A stretch of 64,000 nt of DNA from Cytobacillus depressus (GCF_008923245.1 NZ_WBOS01000011.1:1-64000); one strand, 5' to 3'. Positions 53,891-63,102 are shown, counted from the first letter of the stretch. The notes: generated from the sequence alone by a model not told the origin. A program made the numbers and translations.

Positions 53891-53976
53891 TTTCGGTAAA
53901 AAAAATACAATTCTATACATAATCCGCTTTATTTCGTCATAGTTTAGATTGAAGTTAATTTTTGGGGTGATGAAGT

Positions 53977-54705
53977 ATGCTTTCAATTGAAAATAATAGA
54001 AATCAAACCGATGAGGAAATTCAAGATATTCCTAGACAAACTGAATCTATGACATCCGCTACTGAGCTTGCACATGAAATTAGAAATCCATTAACAGCAG
54101 TTAAGGGTTTTATACAGTTATTAAAGCCTCATCTAATCGAAATTGGCAAAGAACAATATGCAGATCTAGCCATCGAAGAAATAAATCGGGCTAACGATCT
54201 ACTCTTTGACTTTTTAAACACTTCTAAATCACAAAATACAAAAACAGAGGTTCCCTTGAACAAACTATTAGAAAACATGGCTATGCTTTATCAAATGAAT
54301 AAAATTCAAATTGACGTTTCGTTGTCTATTAGAAATCCAACTGTATTAGCAAATGAAAGGCAATTAAAGCAAGTGCTAGCAAATGTCATTAAGAATGCGA
54401 TTGAGGCCGCCCCCCAAGATGTTGGACGAATCACCCTTTCCTCAGATTATAATGATTCTTCTGCCTTTATTATTATTGAAGATAACGGAACTGGCATGAC
54501 AAAGCAAGAAATGCAAAACTTATTTACACCTTTCTATTCATCGAAGGACACTGGCACAGGGATTGGCTTGCCGATTTGCAAAAAAATAATTGAGGAGCAT
54601 GGTGGAAGCGTGCAGATTAGCAGTTTGGAAGGGAAAGGAACAATGTTTAAAATTGAATTGCCAATTTATAAGAGAAAGACTGACTGTTCAGACTACATAG
54701 AGTAG
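53977..54705 (+). CDS. Soluble sensor-type histidine kinase
   Basis: 242 residues without a membrane span. H box: ELAHEIRNPLTAVKGFIQLL near 33-49. N box: NVIKNAIEAAP near 147; G1 EDNGTGM near 178; F and G2 regions FTPFYSSKDTGTGIGLPICKKII near 193-213. It resembles the catalytic half of sporulation kinases (KinB to KinE type) without a sensing module except a 30-residue N-terminus. GGGGTGATGAAGT precedes the ATG. No response regulator gene is near, as is usual for kinases feeding the Spo0F relay. Confidence 0.85.
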   Translation: MLSIENNRNQTDEEIQDIPRQTESMTSATELAHEIRNPLTAVKGFIQLLKPHLIEIGKEQYADLAIEEINRANDLLFDFLNTSKSQNTKTEVPLNKLLENMAMLYQMNKIQIDVSLSIRNPTVLANERQLKQVLANVIKNAIEAAPQDVGRITLSSDYNDSSAFIIIEDNGTGMTKQEMQNLFTPFYSSKDTGTGIGLPICKKIIEEHGGSVQISSLEGKGTMFKIELPIYKRKTDCSDYIE

Positions 54706-54753
54706 AAATGTGGATGCTTTAGCAGATAAAACTTCTGAATATAGAACAATGAC

Positions 54754-54906
54754 ATGGAGTTCCTTAAAAATAGTGACTGGAAACTAGTATATCAGGACCG
54801 AGTTCCAGTTAATGTAATTAGAACAATAAAAGATGAAATTGGAAATTATGTATTCTCCATATTCGGTAATGGAAAAGACCTATCTCTAGCCATCCCTCTT
54901 GTTTAA
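54754..54906 (+). CDS. Doubtful 50-residue open frame
   Basis: A frame starting ATG at 54754 (MEFLKNSDWKLVYQDRVPVN) has coding-like composition but no clear binding site. It could be the end of a lost gene. It is followed by a dispersed GCGTAATTC hairpin at 54933. Confidence 0.3.
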   Translation: MEFLKNSDWKLVYQDRVPVNVIRTIKDEIGNYVFSIFGNGKDLSLAIPLV

Positions 54907-54932
54907 GTGCAAATGGCCTTTAACATAAAGAA

Positions 54933-54965
54933 AGAGCGTAATTCACGCTGAAGAATTGCGCCCTG
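54933..54965. repeat. Dispersed GCG-AATTC hairpin repeat
   Basis: GAGCGTAATTC pairs with GAATTGCGCCC. The same design occurs at 3297, 3622, 57641 and 63820. Confidence 0.6.
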
Positions 54966-55013
54966 TAATGGAATAACTTAAATTTCACTTAACGGGTTCT
55001 AAATCCAAAAGAA

Positions 55014-55056
55014 AAACCGAAATCCCTTCTATATTATGATAGGAAATTCCGGTTCA
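55014..55056 (-). terminator. Terminator of the ATP-grasp gene
   Basis: On the - strand AACCGGAATTTCCT pairs imperfectly with AGGGATTTCGGTT and is followed by TTTC. The GC-rich stretch 55125-55175 before it resembles a Bacillus interspersed repeat. Confidence 0.5.
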
Positions 55057-55184
55057 TCTTTTTTATAAACAGTTCAACTTTATTTCAAAGCCACAATGGG
55101 CTCATTCTGAACCCTTTTGTCGACAATCTGAGCAGCAGGAAAAAAACTGCAGGAACCGCGTCCCCGTGGTTACTGCGGTCAAAA

Positions 55185-56123
55185 TTATATTCTCTCCAAA
55201 GCTTCTCCAAGAAATTTTGCAAGCTCGAGCATTCCGTATTTTTCCGCTTTTGCTTCCGCGTCTGAATTGTAGTTTGTGTTTGTATTGACGTCATACGTAA
55301 AAATTTCACCAGCGGCATTTTTTACAAATTCAATGCCGGCAACATCAATTTTAACTGCCTTCAGAAAAGCTTCATAGCGTTCGATTAAATCACGATCGAC
55401 ATCTTCTACAATTTCGAACTTAGGTCTTACTTCTACTTCTTCACCTACAGGACAAAATAGGTCGCCAATTTGACACACATCTGCTGGACATAGCTCAAAT
55501 CCTTCTGACGTATCGACCCTTACAGAATAAACGTATTTGCCACCTACAAACTCAGCTCTTGTAATATAGGAATCTGGTGATTGGATATACTCCTGGATAA
55601 GCGTAATTCCATCTACAGGCTCTTCAAATGCAGGACTATTGACATGTAATTTCAATGATTCTACAGTTTGGAACAATTTGACTCCAAGTCCTTTACCAGC
55701 CCGATTATGTTTAGTAATAAATGGGGCTGTTCCTAGCTTTTCAGCAGCTTCTATAATTTGATCGCGGCCCACTGCACCAATTGTTTTTGGAGTTCGAATT
55801 CCACTCGCTTCAAGCGCTGTATATTGTTTAATTTTGCTAAGTTCAAGACGTAATGCATTACTACTATTAAAAACAGTTCGATTATGGAATTCAAGCCAAT
55901 CAAGAATTCCACCCGTCAACTCAGGTGCAAATCGGTGATCTCTTGTGTGAGAGGACGCGCTCATACGATTATAAAATACCCCTTCTGGCGGTACCGAAGT
56001 TAAATCGATGATCCCTTTATCAAGGTGCCATGCCTCATATGGTAGGTTTAATTCATCCAATCGCTTTGTTAAATGTGAGGTCCAATCATCATTTTCATGG
56101 ATAATGTATATTTTTTTAGCCAT
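55185..56123 (-). CDS. ATP-grasp ligase, RimK-like
   Basis: 312 residues starting at the ATG 56121-56123, set by GAAGGAGACG. It contains a pre-ATP-grasp domain (YIIHENDDWTSHLTKRL), then ATP-grasp elements: TKHNRAGKGLGVKLF near 160, VDGITLIQEYIQSPDSYITRAEFVGGKYVYSVR near 195-225, and the metal site in VDVAGIEFV ... TYDVNTNTNYN near 280-295. RimK-family enzymes join an amino acid to a carboxylate. The gene stands alone, so the substrate is not evident. Confidence 0.8.
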   Translation of the reverse strand: MAKKIYIIHENDDWTSHLTKRLDELNLPYEAWHLDKGIIDLTSVPPEGVFYNRMSASSHTRDHRFAPELTGGILDWLEFHNRTVFNSSNALRLELSKIKQYTALEASGIRTPKTIGAVGRDQIIEAAEKLGTAPFITKHNRAGKGLGVKLFQTVESLKLHVNSPAFEEPVDGITLIQEYIQSPDSYITRAEFVGGKYVYSVRVDTSEGFELCPADVCQIGDLFCPVGEEVEVRPKFEIVEDVDRDLIERYEAFLKAVKIDVAGIEFVKNAAGEIFTYDVNTNTNYNSDAEAKAEKYGMLELAKFLGEALERI

Positions 56124-56141
56124 ATCAAACGTCTCCTTCAT

Positions 56142-56399
56142 TTTCGTTTTTTAAAATATTAACCTAGTCACCACTTAATCTTTGAATAACATATGTTAAT
56201 CTGCACCGTTACTTTAAGTACAAAATTTAACAATCTCTCCTAAACTTTAACATAGATATCTAGGTATTGTTCAACAATATGACCCTAAAATGAAAATAAG
56301 CGCTAATCCTTTTTTTCCGGATAAGCGCCCTATAATGGAAGAAGAAGTTTCTTAATTAAAACTATCTCTTTCACAAACAATACTCTATCTTGATTTGGT
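56142..56399. other. Intergenic stretch with one dispersed hairpin
   Basis: A GCGCTAATCC...GGATAAGCGCC hairpin lies at 56299-56331, in the same style as the repeats at 2585 and 2941. No gene is seen. Confidence 0.45.
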
Positions 56400-56566
56400 C
56401 CATCCTAGTCTGTATTGACGAAAACACCATCAATACCAAGGTTGTATTTGTAAAATGGTCAAAAATAATTTCGTAACATATCAGACATTTTCCTTCCGCC
56501 CCACCACTCATTAATTACTGGAGATATTGCATAGTAGTCTGACCCTTTCGCAAAACGTATTTCCAT
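56400..56566 (-). pseudogene. GNAT acetyltransferase N-terminal remnant, frameshifted
   Basis: ATG 56564-56566 follows AAAGGTGATTAAAG. The frame begins MEIRFAKGSDYYAISPVINEWWGGRKMSDML, typical of GNAT N-termini, and meets a stop 35 codons on. After a one-base shift the frame continues IIFDHFTNTT, also GNAT-like. The rest is lost. It is a dead copy. Confidence 0.6.
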
Positions 56567-56732
56567 CTTTAATCACCTTTGATTATGTACAATACAACGC
56601 AATTCATTCATAGAATTGCAGGATTTAATGATGACTCTTTTTTCACCTATTGTAGAATAGTGCCATACAGCTGAAGATAATTACTTAAATCTTATTCAAG
56701 ATAAGCACCTGTTAGTTCAGTAAAAAAACATG

Positions 56733-57173
56733 CTATAAATTTTTTCTAAATGAAAAACACCATTTATCGTAATTAAATTTTTCTTCGTAGAATCTGTGGG
56801 CATCTATTCTTTGGACTCCCGATTCTAAAGCCACATATTCTGCCCCATTTTCTATCGCCCAATTATGAATATATTTTAATAGTCTTTCTCCATATCCACG
56901 GGATCGGTGAGAAGCATCTGTTACCAAATCATATATAAAAACATGACGTTTACTATAAAAATTCACCCTCAAGCTTAAGCCAGCTAAAGCCACAATATTA
57001 TTATCAGCAAATAATGCAAATAGACGATATCCATCTTCTTTCATCTCATTAAGCAAATCAAGGTATGTCCCTTCCACCAAATCTGAACGAAGCTGCTTCA
57101 TAATCGGGAAGGCATCTTTCCACTGTACCGTAGTTGTTAATTCGATAATCTTCTCTGTTGAAACTCTCATCAT
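56733..57173 (-). CDS. GNAT-family N-acetyltransferase
   Basis: 146 residues from ATG 57171-57173, behind ACGGAGGATTA. The acetyl-CoA loop appears as VTDASHRSRGYGERLLKYIHNWA near 86-108, matching the R/Q-x-x-G-x-G/A rule. A C-terminal strand with ALESGVQRIDAHRFYEEKFNY gives the usual ending. The substrate is unknown. It is a single gene with no partner. Confidence 0.85.
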   Translation of the reverse strand: MMRVSTEKIIELTTTVQWKDAFPIMKQLRSDLVEGTYLDLLNEMKEDGYRLFALFADNNIVALAGLSLRVNFYSKRHVFIYDLVTDASHRSRGYGERLLKYIHNWAIENGAEYVALESGVQRIDAHRFYEEKFNYDKWCFSFRKNL

Positions 57174-57324
57174 TAATCCTCCGTTAATTCCTATTAGGTT
57201 CATGTTCTACAAAAAATTAAAAATCCCTCCATTTAACCTCTAAATAGTCTCCTGGTTTAGCATTCCTTCAGATTCTCACCTATTTATTCATATAAACATC
57301 CAGTTTTCTTTAAAGGTGTTTCAA

Positions 57325-57480
57325 TTAAATGGCCCTTTTACTTAGATTTCTAACTGCAAAAAAGAAACATGTAGCTCCAATGAATCTTAAAAAGAAATTA
57401 CCTATGTAATTGTTATCAATTGTAATAGCCATAAGTGAACTACCTATCAATAATAGATAAAAACCGTATAATTTCCTCAT
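57325..57480 (-). CDS. Short membrane protein, 51 residues
   Basis: ATG 57478-57480 follows AAGAGGAGAAAAA. Two short hydrophobic spans (YGFYLLLIGSSLMAITI and FFLRFIGATCFFFAV) separated by a polar loop and ended with a basic tail. No family was recognised. It is probably a real small membrane protein of the type scattered in Bacillus. Confidence 0.5.
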   Translation of the reverse strand: MRKLYGFYLLLIGSSLMAITIDNNYIGNFFLRFIGATCFFFAVRNLSKRAI

Positions 57481-57627
57481 TTTTTCTCCTCTTGTTTTTG
57501 ATTTATCTTTCTTATCTTTCCTTCAACTATCCTTCCCTCTCGTTTAAGCACAATCTTTCACAAACACCATACTTGCATTACCATAAGTAGTGAATTTTTC
57601 TTGATATTCTTCCTCCTTAAATTGCCT

Positions 57628-57738
57628 TTACATAAAGAAAGAGCGTAATTCTCGTTGCAGAATTGCGCCCTTTTGTGGAATAGCAAAAACTACGTACGCT
57701 GCTAAACAGAATGCAATCAACGCAAAGATAACCCTCAT
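57628..57738 (-). CDS. Very short membrane peptide, doubtful
   Basis: 36 codons (MRVIFALIAFCLAAYVVFAI) with GGGGAGTGGGA placed about 18 bases before the start, which is too far for a good site. Its second half runs into the dispersed GCG-AATTC hairpin at 57641-57672, which may have truncated it. Confidence 0.3.
   Translation of the reverse strand: MRVIFALIAFCLAAYVVFAIPQKGAILQRELRSFFM
57641..57672. repeat. Dispersed GCG-AATTC hairpin repeat
   Basis: GAGCGTAATTCTC pairs with GCAGAATTGCGCCC, followed by TTTT. Same family as 54933 and 3622. Confidence 0.6.
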
Positions 57739-57859
57739 TATGTTTAACAAAAAAATCCCACTCCCCAATTATAAAATCGATTCTATAATTCATTATAACA
57801 TTTAATGTTAATAATTGGATTTTACTCAACCCCTTTATTGCACTAAACTGCCCCATTGG

Positions 57860-58282
57860 CTTAAGTGAAACACTTCACAATATATTAAATTAAGCATTCT
57901 CCTTCAACAATCTGGCCCTATAATAAAAAAGACGCGTTCCTAAATAAACTCGCCCGATTGAGTATTGAACAACACGAAAAAACTGCATAAATAGTTCCAC
58001 ATTTATTGTGTTAAAGCCCAATTTTTCCTTGTTCATATCTTCTGCTGTGTCCAAATTTTATAGATGGTTTGACCGTCTATTTTTGTTTTTTCTGTACAGA
58101 CATCGACTTGTAAATTATTATAATAAGCCCATTTAGAGACGAAATTTACTTAGCGTATGTTTTCTTATAAAATTAGAAAAATAAATAATATCCATAAGCA
58201 TAAATGAAAGCCATGTAAATGAGGGCATATTTTATCTTTTAAAGAAAAGGAACTATCTTTGTCTATATAAGGAGAGGACATA
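57860..58282. other. Intergenic stretch with a gene remnant
   Basis: On the - strand 58033-58149 reads as a 38-codon tail (VNFVSKWAYYNNLQVDVCTEK) that ends naturally but lacks a start, so it looks like the end of a deleted gene. Fragments of the dispersed hairpin family lie at about 57908-57960. Nothing else is seen. Confidence 0.4.
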
Positions 58283-58504
58283 ATGAAAAATGTTTCTGAC
58301 ATTATCCATATAGGTGAATTAATAGCTGTTTCAAAGGTTTTCCAATTGAATACTTTTCGAATGATTACATTACTAGAAAATGGTTTAATGGAAGTATTCG
58401 AAAATAAGGAAGCTTTTTTGGAAAAATACGGAGAGAAGGAAACATATGACGAATTAGATTGGTGTGAGTTAAATAATGGAAAAATCTTTACTAAACCAAA
58501 ATAG
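58283..58504 (+). CDS. Hypothetical protein, 73 residues
   Basis: ATAAGGAGAGGACATA gives a strong binding site before ATG 58283. The protein is soluble and acidic (NVSDIIHIGELIAVSKVFQL at the start, EKYGEKETYDELDWCELNNG at the end). No family was recognised. It is the only + strand gene in this part of the window. Confidence 0.55.
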   Translation: MKNVSDIIHIGELIAVSKVFQLNTFRMITLLENGLMEVFENKEAFLEKYGEKETYDELDWCELNNGKIFTKPK

Positions 58505-58611
58505 GATAGGAATAGAATTAAACCTCGCACCATTAAACGGCGCTTAAAATAAAGAAGGAGCCTTAACATCCCTTTTATGAAATAACAAGAAAATTAATAA
58601 GTAAGGTACAA

Positions 58612-58643
58612 ATAAAAAAACAACGTTTATATTCAACGTTGTT
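58612..58643 (-). terminator. Terminator of the LysR gene
   Basis: CAACGTT at 58621-58627 pairs with AACGTTG at 58635-58641; on the - strand TTTTTTT follows. Confidence 0.75.
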
Positions 58644-58705
58644 CATTATTTTGGAAGCATTCCTCATTACATAGAAATGCTTTTCATTGACGTTATTTCT
58701 TCATG

Positions 58706-59590
58706 TTATTGGAGGCGCTCTTTTAAAAATTGAATCCATTTTCTTGTTGCATAAGAAATATAGCCATCCTTCCTCCATACTATACCTATTTGCCATTGGA
58801 CTTCTTGATCGATAATAGGCAATACTTTTATCCCCTTATGAGCTACATTTAATTCAGTTAAATTACTTTGAGGCAGGATGCTAATCCCCATATTGCAAGA
58901 AACCATCTCAAGAATGAATTTCCACTGGGACGTTTCACAAACAATGTTTGGTTCAAAACCTATTCTTTCACATTCCTTCATTATAAAGCGACGAACAGCA
59001 AATCCTTCATGAAAGATGATAAATTTTTCATCCTTTAACTCTTCCCATTTCACCAATCCTTTTTTGGCAAGAGGGTGTGTATGATGAACAAGGAGGCGGA
59101 GGTCTCCTTTCAAAAACGGAATATAGTTAACCGGTTCATTCTCCGACACCTCGAGTACAATCAAATCTAGCTCCCCATTGAATAAAGCATTTTTTAAATT
59201 CGCTTCACCATCCTCCACAAAGCGAATAGTGATGTCGGGATATTGTCTATAGAAGGCGGACATAACATCCGTGAGAATTTCCGTACCCACTGAAGAGAAA
59301 ATCCCCATTTTAATTGAGCCTTTATTAGCGTTTTTAATATCCTCTAATTCTTTATAAAAATGTCGGTATAATTGAGAAATTTGTTCACCATAGTGAAAAA
59401 GCAATTTTCCAGTATCCGTCAGTTCCAGTTTTCTTGTTGTCCGTACCAATAACTTTACACCTAAATCTTTTTCTAGTTCTTTTACTACATTACTAATTGT
59501 AGGCTGGGAAACATACAAATGTTCGGCTGCTTTAGAGAATCCCCCTTGTTTTACTACTTCTGTAAAGTAATTAATCTGTCTATTGTCCAT
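58706..59590 (-). CDS. LysR-family transcriptional regulator
   Basis: 294 residues. N-terminal winged helix-turn-helix (INYFTEVVKQGGFSKAAEHLYVSQPTISNVVKELE near 5-40), linker helix, then an inducer-binding domain of the periplasmic-binding type from about 90. It resembles CynR/CysB-like regulators. It is divergent from a GntP-family permease, with a 294-base gap between the starts. A 32-bp element in that gap is repeated upstream of the lipocalin-like gene at 61777, so those genes are likely its targets. Confidence 0.88.
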   Translation of the reverse strand: MDNRQINYFTEVVKQGGFSKAAEHLYVSQPTISNVVKELEKDLGVKLLVRTTRKLELTDTGKLLFHYGEQISQLYRHFYKELEDIKNANKGSIKMGIFSSVGTEILTDVMSAFYRQYPDITIRFVEDGEANLKNALFNGELDLIVLEVSENEPVNYIPFLKGDLRLLVHHTHPLAKKGLVKWEELKDEKFIIFHEGFAVRRFIMKECERIGFEPNIVCETSQWKFILEMVSCNMGISILPQSNLTELNVAHKGIKVLPIIDQEVQWQIGIVWRKDGYISYATRKWIQFLKERLQ

Positions 59591-59640
59591 AATTTCCCTT
59601 CCACTTATAAGTTTGACAAATATATATTATTTATTATATG

Positions 59641-59672
59641 TATTTTTATTATATTTATATAACTTCTATAAT
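59641..59672 (+). promoter_or_regulatory. Promoter element, copy 1 (GntP permease gene)
   Basis: The 32 bases, ending in TATAAT at 59667-59672, match 61704-61735 at 28 of 32 positions. Shared parts are TATTTTTATTATAT, TATAAC and CTATAAT. It lies about 210 bases before the permease and next to the LysR gene start. It is probably a regulated -10 region with its operator. Confidence 0.6.
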
Positions 59673-59884
59673 AGTCTAGAAATCGGAAATCATGCAAGAA
59701 AAGAAAAAAGCGTTTACAAAAAATCCGGTTTCTTAGCAATGTACTTTTTTACATGGTTGGTATGGATATAGTCGATTTAAAAATCAAACGATAAAAGGAG
59801 TTGTTACATTACCAGTACATTGCTAAACAAAAGCCTTAAAACAGGTAAAAGTAATTAGTAAAAAGAATTATTGGAGGGGGAAAA

Positions 59885-61204
59885 ATGGAGATTATTCACG
59901 TCGCAGGAATATTACTTGCGATTGCGGTTATCATTTATGTCGCAATGAAGGGCATTAATATTTTGATTGTTGCTCCCATTGCTTCAATAATAGTCATATT
60001 AACGAATCAAATGGATTTCTTCTCTTCCATCATAGGAACAGAGAATTCTTATATGACGGGTCTCGCAGGATTTATTATCAATTTCTTTGCTGTATTTATG
60101 TTAGGATCCATTTTAGCTAAGTATATCGATGCGAGTGGGGCTGCTCAATCCATTGCGCAAAAGATTTTGGAGAAAACAGGTACAGATAAGCCATTTCCGA
60201 TATTAGTAGCACTCTTCATTATTACGGCCGTCTTAACCTATGGCGGACTTAGCTTATTTGTCGTTGTATTTGTACTAGTTCCACTTGCAAAACCATTATT
60301 TAAACAATTAAATATCGCATGGAACTTAATTACTATTCCTATCATGCTTGGTTTAGGTACGTTTACGATGACAATGCTACCTGCAGCACCTTCCATTCAA
60401 AATGTTGTGCCAACAGCGTATCTAGGTACAACACTTACCGCAGCACCACTTTTAGGAATCATTGGTTCGGTCGTTGCGATTGCCTTTGGTCTTTGGTATA
60501 TGAAATCAACATTAAACAAAAGTATTGCAAGAGGTGAAACATTTGCTGATTTTGAAGTAAGTGATACAAATGTTGAAGGGAAGAAAGAAATTCCTACATT
60601 TTTCATAAGTATCCTCCCAATTGTACTTCTAATCGTCATCATTATTATTGGTAGCGCCTTGAAAATACCGAATATTATATTAATTGCATTAACAGTTTCT
60701 ATTATTGTCTCGGCACTTTTCTTTAACAAATATATTCCAAATCAAAAAGTGGTCATTAATGAGGGCGCAAGTGGTTCAATCATGCCAGTTTTTTTAACTG
60801 CTTCAACTGTAGCTTTTGGCGTTGTTATCACATTGGCACCTGGATTTAAATATATTTCTGACTTCATATTAGGTATCCCAGGTAATCCACTTATCAGTTT
60901 ATCCATTGCCTCTGCAACTTTTGGCGCTATAACTGGTTCAGCTTCGGGGGCATTGGGAATTGTTATGGGAGCCTTCTCTCAAGATTATTTAGCGATGGGA
61001 ATTAATCCTGAGGTTATCCATAGAGTAGCTACTGTTTCATCAGCTGTATTTACAGTTATGCCGCATACTGGTGTTGTATTAACCTTTTTTGCACTAACAG
61101 GTCTTAATCATAAAAATGGTTTTAAATATCAATTTATAGCCATGACCGGTGCAAATTTATTAGCGCTAATCGCAGTATTAATCGCAGCTATTTTTATTTA
61201 TTAA
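59885..61204 (+). CDS. GntP-family organic acid permease, 3-hydroxybutyrate candidate
   Basis: 439 residues, about 12-14 helices. GntP features: GINILIVAPIASIIVILTN near 23-40, GGLSLFVVVFVLVPLAKPLFKQLNIAWNL near 120-148, and the AATFGAITGSASGALGIVMG segment near 343-362. TTGGAGGGGGAAAA precedes the ATG. B. subtilis has a GntP-type permease (YxjC) beside a 3-hydroxybutyrate dehydrogenase gene, and here too an SDR of that type lies downstream, linked by the shared promoter element. Gluconate or another hydroxy acid is the alternative. Confidence 0.85.
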   Translation: MEIIHVAGILLAIAVIIYVAMKGINILIVAPIASIIVILTNQMDFFSSIIGTENSYMTGLAGFIINFFAVFMLGSILAKYIDASGAAQSIAQKILEKTGTDKPFPILVALFIITAVLTYGGLSLFVVVFVLVPLAKPLFKQLNIAWNLITIPIMLGLGTFTMTMLPAAPSIQNVVPTAYLGTTLTAAPLLGIIGSVVAIAFGLWYMKSTLNKSIARGETFADFEVSDTNVEGKKEIPTFFISILPIVLLIVIIIIGSALKIPNIILIALTVSIIVSALFFNKYIPNQKVVINEGASGSIMPVFLTASTVAFGVVITLAPGFKYISDFILGIPGNPLISLSIASATFGAITGSASGALGIVMGAFSQDYLAMGINPEVIHRVATVSSAVFTVMPHTGVVLTFFALTGLNHKNGFKYQFIAMTGANLLALIAVLIAAIFIY

Positions 61205-61213
61205 TTGATTATT

Positions 61214-61252
61214 GGGAGTCTGGTGAAATTTTTCATCAGACTTCTTTCTATT
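61214..61252 (+). terminator. Terminator of the GntP permease gene
   Basis: AGTCTGGTGAAA at 61217-61228 pairs with TTTCATCAGACT at 61231-61242, followed by TCTTTC. Confidence 0.75.
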
Positions 61253-61703
61253 TATCTTTATTAACGAATTTGTTGACGCTTATCAGCCTTCTTAGCTGAT
61301 CATTTTGGCTTGTTGAGCGTAAGTTTTGGTGTATCGAACAAATTTATACTTTAGAGAAGAATACTTATTCTTTATTTCTTAAAGGCACATATCATTTCAA
61401 TTTTGCTATAGTTTTCTATTGTAAAATTGAAACAATGTGTATGATAGAAAGCATTGGAATTATCCATGATGCTATTTCCATCCTCGATTGAAGTATGACA
61501 GATTTTACAGCATTAAATACATTAACACGTTGTGAATTTTTTCACAATGTGATTTTTTATTTTATTGCATACATCTGTGAAGGTTTTGTGAACAATAGTT
61601 TAGTTCATAGTTTTAATCATGATGCCAATATTATAAACAGCGTTAAATTTGGAATAACTCTATTCATTTATAGGATCTACAAATATATTTTATTAAAAAT
61701 ATA
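61253..61703. other. Long AT-rich intergenic stretch
   Basis: No convincing gene. A 76-codon frame at 61495-61725 is hydrophobic and AT-driven, without a binding site. A small hairpin (TCAGCCTTCTTAGCTGA) lies near 61281. The promoter element at 61704 closes the stretch. Confidence 0.4.
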
Positions 61704-61735
61704 TATTTTTATTATATATGTATAACAACTATAAT
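61704..61735 (+). promoter_or_regulatory. Promoter element, copy 2 (lipocalin-like and SDR genes)
   Basis: Near-duplicate of 59641-59672, with TATAAT at 61730-61735, about 40 bases before the lipocalin-like gene start. The four differing positions lie in the centre and just before the last block. It supports common control with the permease. Confidence 0.6.
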
Positions 61736-61776
61736 CATTATATCAGCAAAATTAAATTTCAAGTAGGTGAATGGGA

Positions 61777-62211
61777 ATGGCAACAGGACTACGTGAACAA
61801 GTGATTGGTACATGGTCGTTGGTGTCTTACCAAACGACAGATAAGGATGGAAATGTTATTTATCCTTTAGGAAAAGATGCAAAAGGATTTATCATGTATA
61901 ACCCGGATGGTTATATGTCTGCACAACTCATGGCAGCTGGACGCCCTGCTTATCAATCGGGTGACCTACATACAGGTACACAAGAAGAAATGGCAGCCGC
62001 AGCACACGGTTATATAGCTTATTCAGGTCGTTTTGAAGTGAATGAAGATAAACAAGAATTGACTCATTATATGGAAGTAAGCATGAATCCCACATGGCTT
62101 GGTCAATCTCAGCCTCGTATCTCTAAAATTGATGGTGATGTAGTCGTTATATTTAATGGACTTAAACCTGAAGATAAACTTACATGGAAACGTGTAGAAA
62201 AAAATATTTAA
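61777..62211 (+). CDS. Lipocalin-like domain protein
   Basis: 144 residues; start taken at ATG 61777, seven bases after AGTAGGTG (an ATG two codons upstream is too close). REQVIGTWSLVSYQTTDKDGN at the start and GFIMYNPDGYMSAQLMAAGRP near 45 match the lipocalin-like domain PF13924, with RFEVNEDKQELTHYMEVSMNPTWLG near 90. Members are often cotranscribed with short-chain dehydrogenases. Function unknown; binding of a small acid is possible. It is followed by the SDR gene 36 bases on. Confidence 0.8.
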   Translation: MATGLREQVIGTWSLVSYQTTDKDGNVIYPLGKDAKGFIMYNPDGYMSAQLMAAGRPAYQSGDLHTGTQEEMAAAAHGYIAYSGRFEVNEDKQELTHYMEVSMNPTWLGQSQPRISKIDGDVVVIFNGLKPEDKLTWKRVEKNI

Positions 62212-62247
62212 TTAAATACAAAAATTAAAACTAAAGGAGTCATACTT

Positions 62248-63003
62248 ATGGTAAAAGAACGTACAGTTATCGTAACTGGAGCAGCTCAAGGAATTGGCTA
62301 TGCTATTGCAGAAGCATTTAAAAACAATGGTGATTTTGTTGCAATCTTTGATCTAAATGAAGAAGCTGCAAAAAGCGCTGCTGAAAAATTAGAAAATGCA
62401 AAAGGCTATCAAGTAAATGTAGCTAACGAAGAAAGTGTTAAATCCGGAGTTGAACAAGTCATAGCGGAACGCGGAACAGTTGATGTCCTTGTAAACAATG
62501 CTGGAATTCAGTTTATTTCTCCTGTTGAAGAGTTCCCAGAAGAGAAATGGGACCTAGTGGTCGATGTTATTCTAAAAGGGACATTCTTAACTACGAAACA
62601 TGTTCTTCCTGCTATGAAGAAACAAAATTATGGTCGTATCATTACGATTTCTTCAGGACACGGCAGAAGACCTGATGCTTATAAATCTGCTTATGTTGCA
62701 GCGAAATACGGTCAAATTGGATTTACCAACGTGGTCGCAATGGAAAATGCAAAACACGGCATTACGGCTAATTCAATATTACCTGGACCAACTCGTACTG
62801 AATTAATCGAAAAGCAATTGCCAAAACTTGCGGAACAAGACGGAACATCTATAGAAGAAGCATTAAATCACCATATCTTAGGAGCGCAATGGATGAAACG
62901 ATTACTTGAACCTTCAGAAATTGCAGCTACCGCTTTATTCTTGGCTTCAGACGGTGCAGCAGCGATCACAGGAGAAGCAATCGGTGTTACAGGTGGAGAA
63001 TAA
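62248..63003 (+). CDS. Short-chain dehydrogenase, 3-hydroxybutyrate dehydrogenase-like
   Basis: 251 residues. NAD-binding TGAAQGIGYAIAEAF near 10-24; NNAG near 86; catalytic serine in ISSGHGRRP near 137 and YVAAKYGQIGFTN, with the YxxxK pair near 150-154. The segment NAGIQFISPVEEFPEEKW resembles D-3-hydroxybutyrate dehydrogenases (NAGIQ-V-PIEEFP). It should oxidise 3-hydroxybutyrate to acetoacetate with NAD. Cotranscribed with the lipocalin-like gene, and a strong terminator follows. Confidence 0.82.
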   Translation: MVKERTVIVTGAAQGIGYAIAEAFKNNGDFVAIFDLNEEAAKSAAEKLENAKGYQVNVANEESVKSGVEQVIAERGTVDVLVNNAGIQFISPVEEFPEEKWDLVVDVILKGTFLTTKHVLPAMKKQNYGRIITISSGHGRRPDAYKSAYVAAKYGQIGFTNVVAMENAKHGITANSILPGPTRTELIEKQLPKLAEQDGTSIEEALNHHILGAQWMKRLLEPSEIAATALFLASDGAAAITGEAIGVTGGE

Positions 63004-63048
63004 TATCTAATGATGAATTTGGTTGAAAAATCATAAAGCGTAAAGCTT

Positions 63049-63093
63049 GAAAGGCGACTTTTCGTTCAACTTTGAACGGAAGCTCGCCTTTCT
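63049..63093 (+). terminator. Strong terminator of the SDR operon
   Basis: GAAAGGCGA at 63049-63057 pairs with TCGCCTTTC at 63084-63092; an inner pair CGTTCAA and TTGAACG extends it. Confidence 0.8.
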
Positions 63094-63102
63094 ACTATTA
63101 GA

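Noticed and set aside
57617..57856. 79-codon - strand frame
   Set aside because: It runs through a dispersed hairpin repeat and lacks coding character. A shorter frame within is listed as doubtful.
59583..59771. 62-codon + strand frame between LysR and the permease
   Set aside because: AT-driven hydrophobic frame that covers the promoter element; no binding site.
61495..61725. 76-codon frame upstream of the lipocalin-like gene
   Set aside because: It covers the promoter element, has no binding site, and is AT-driven.
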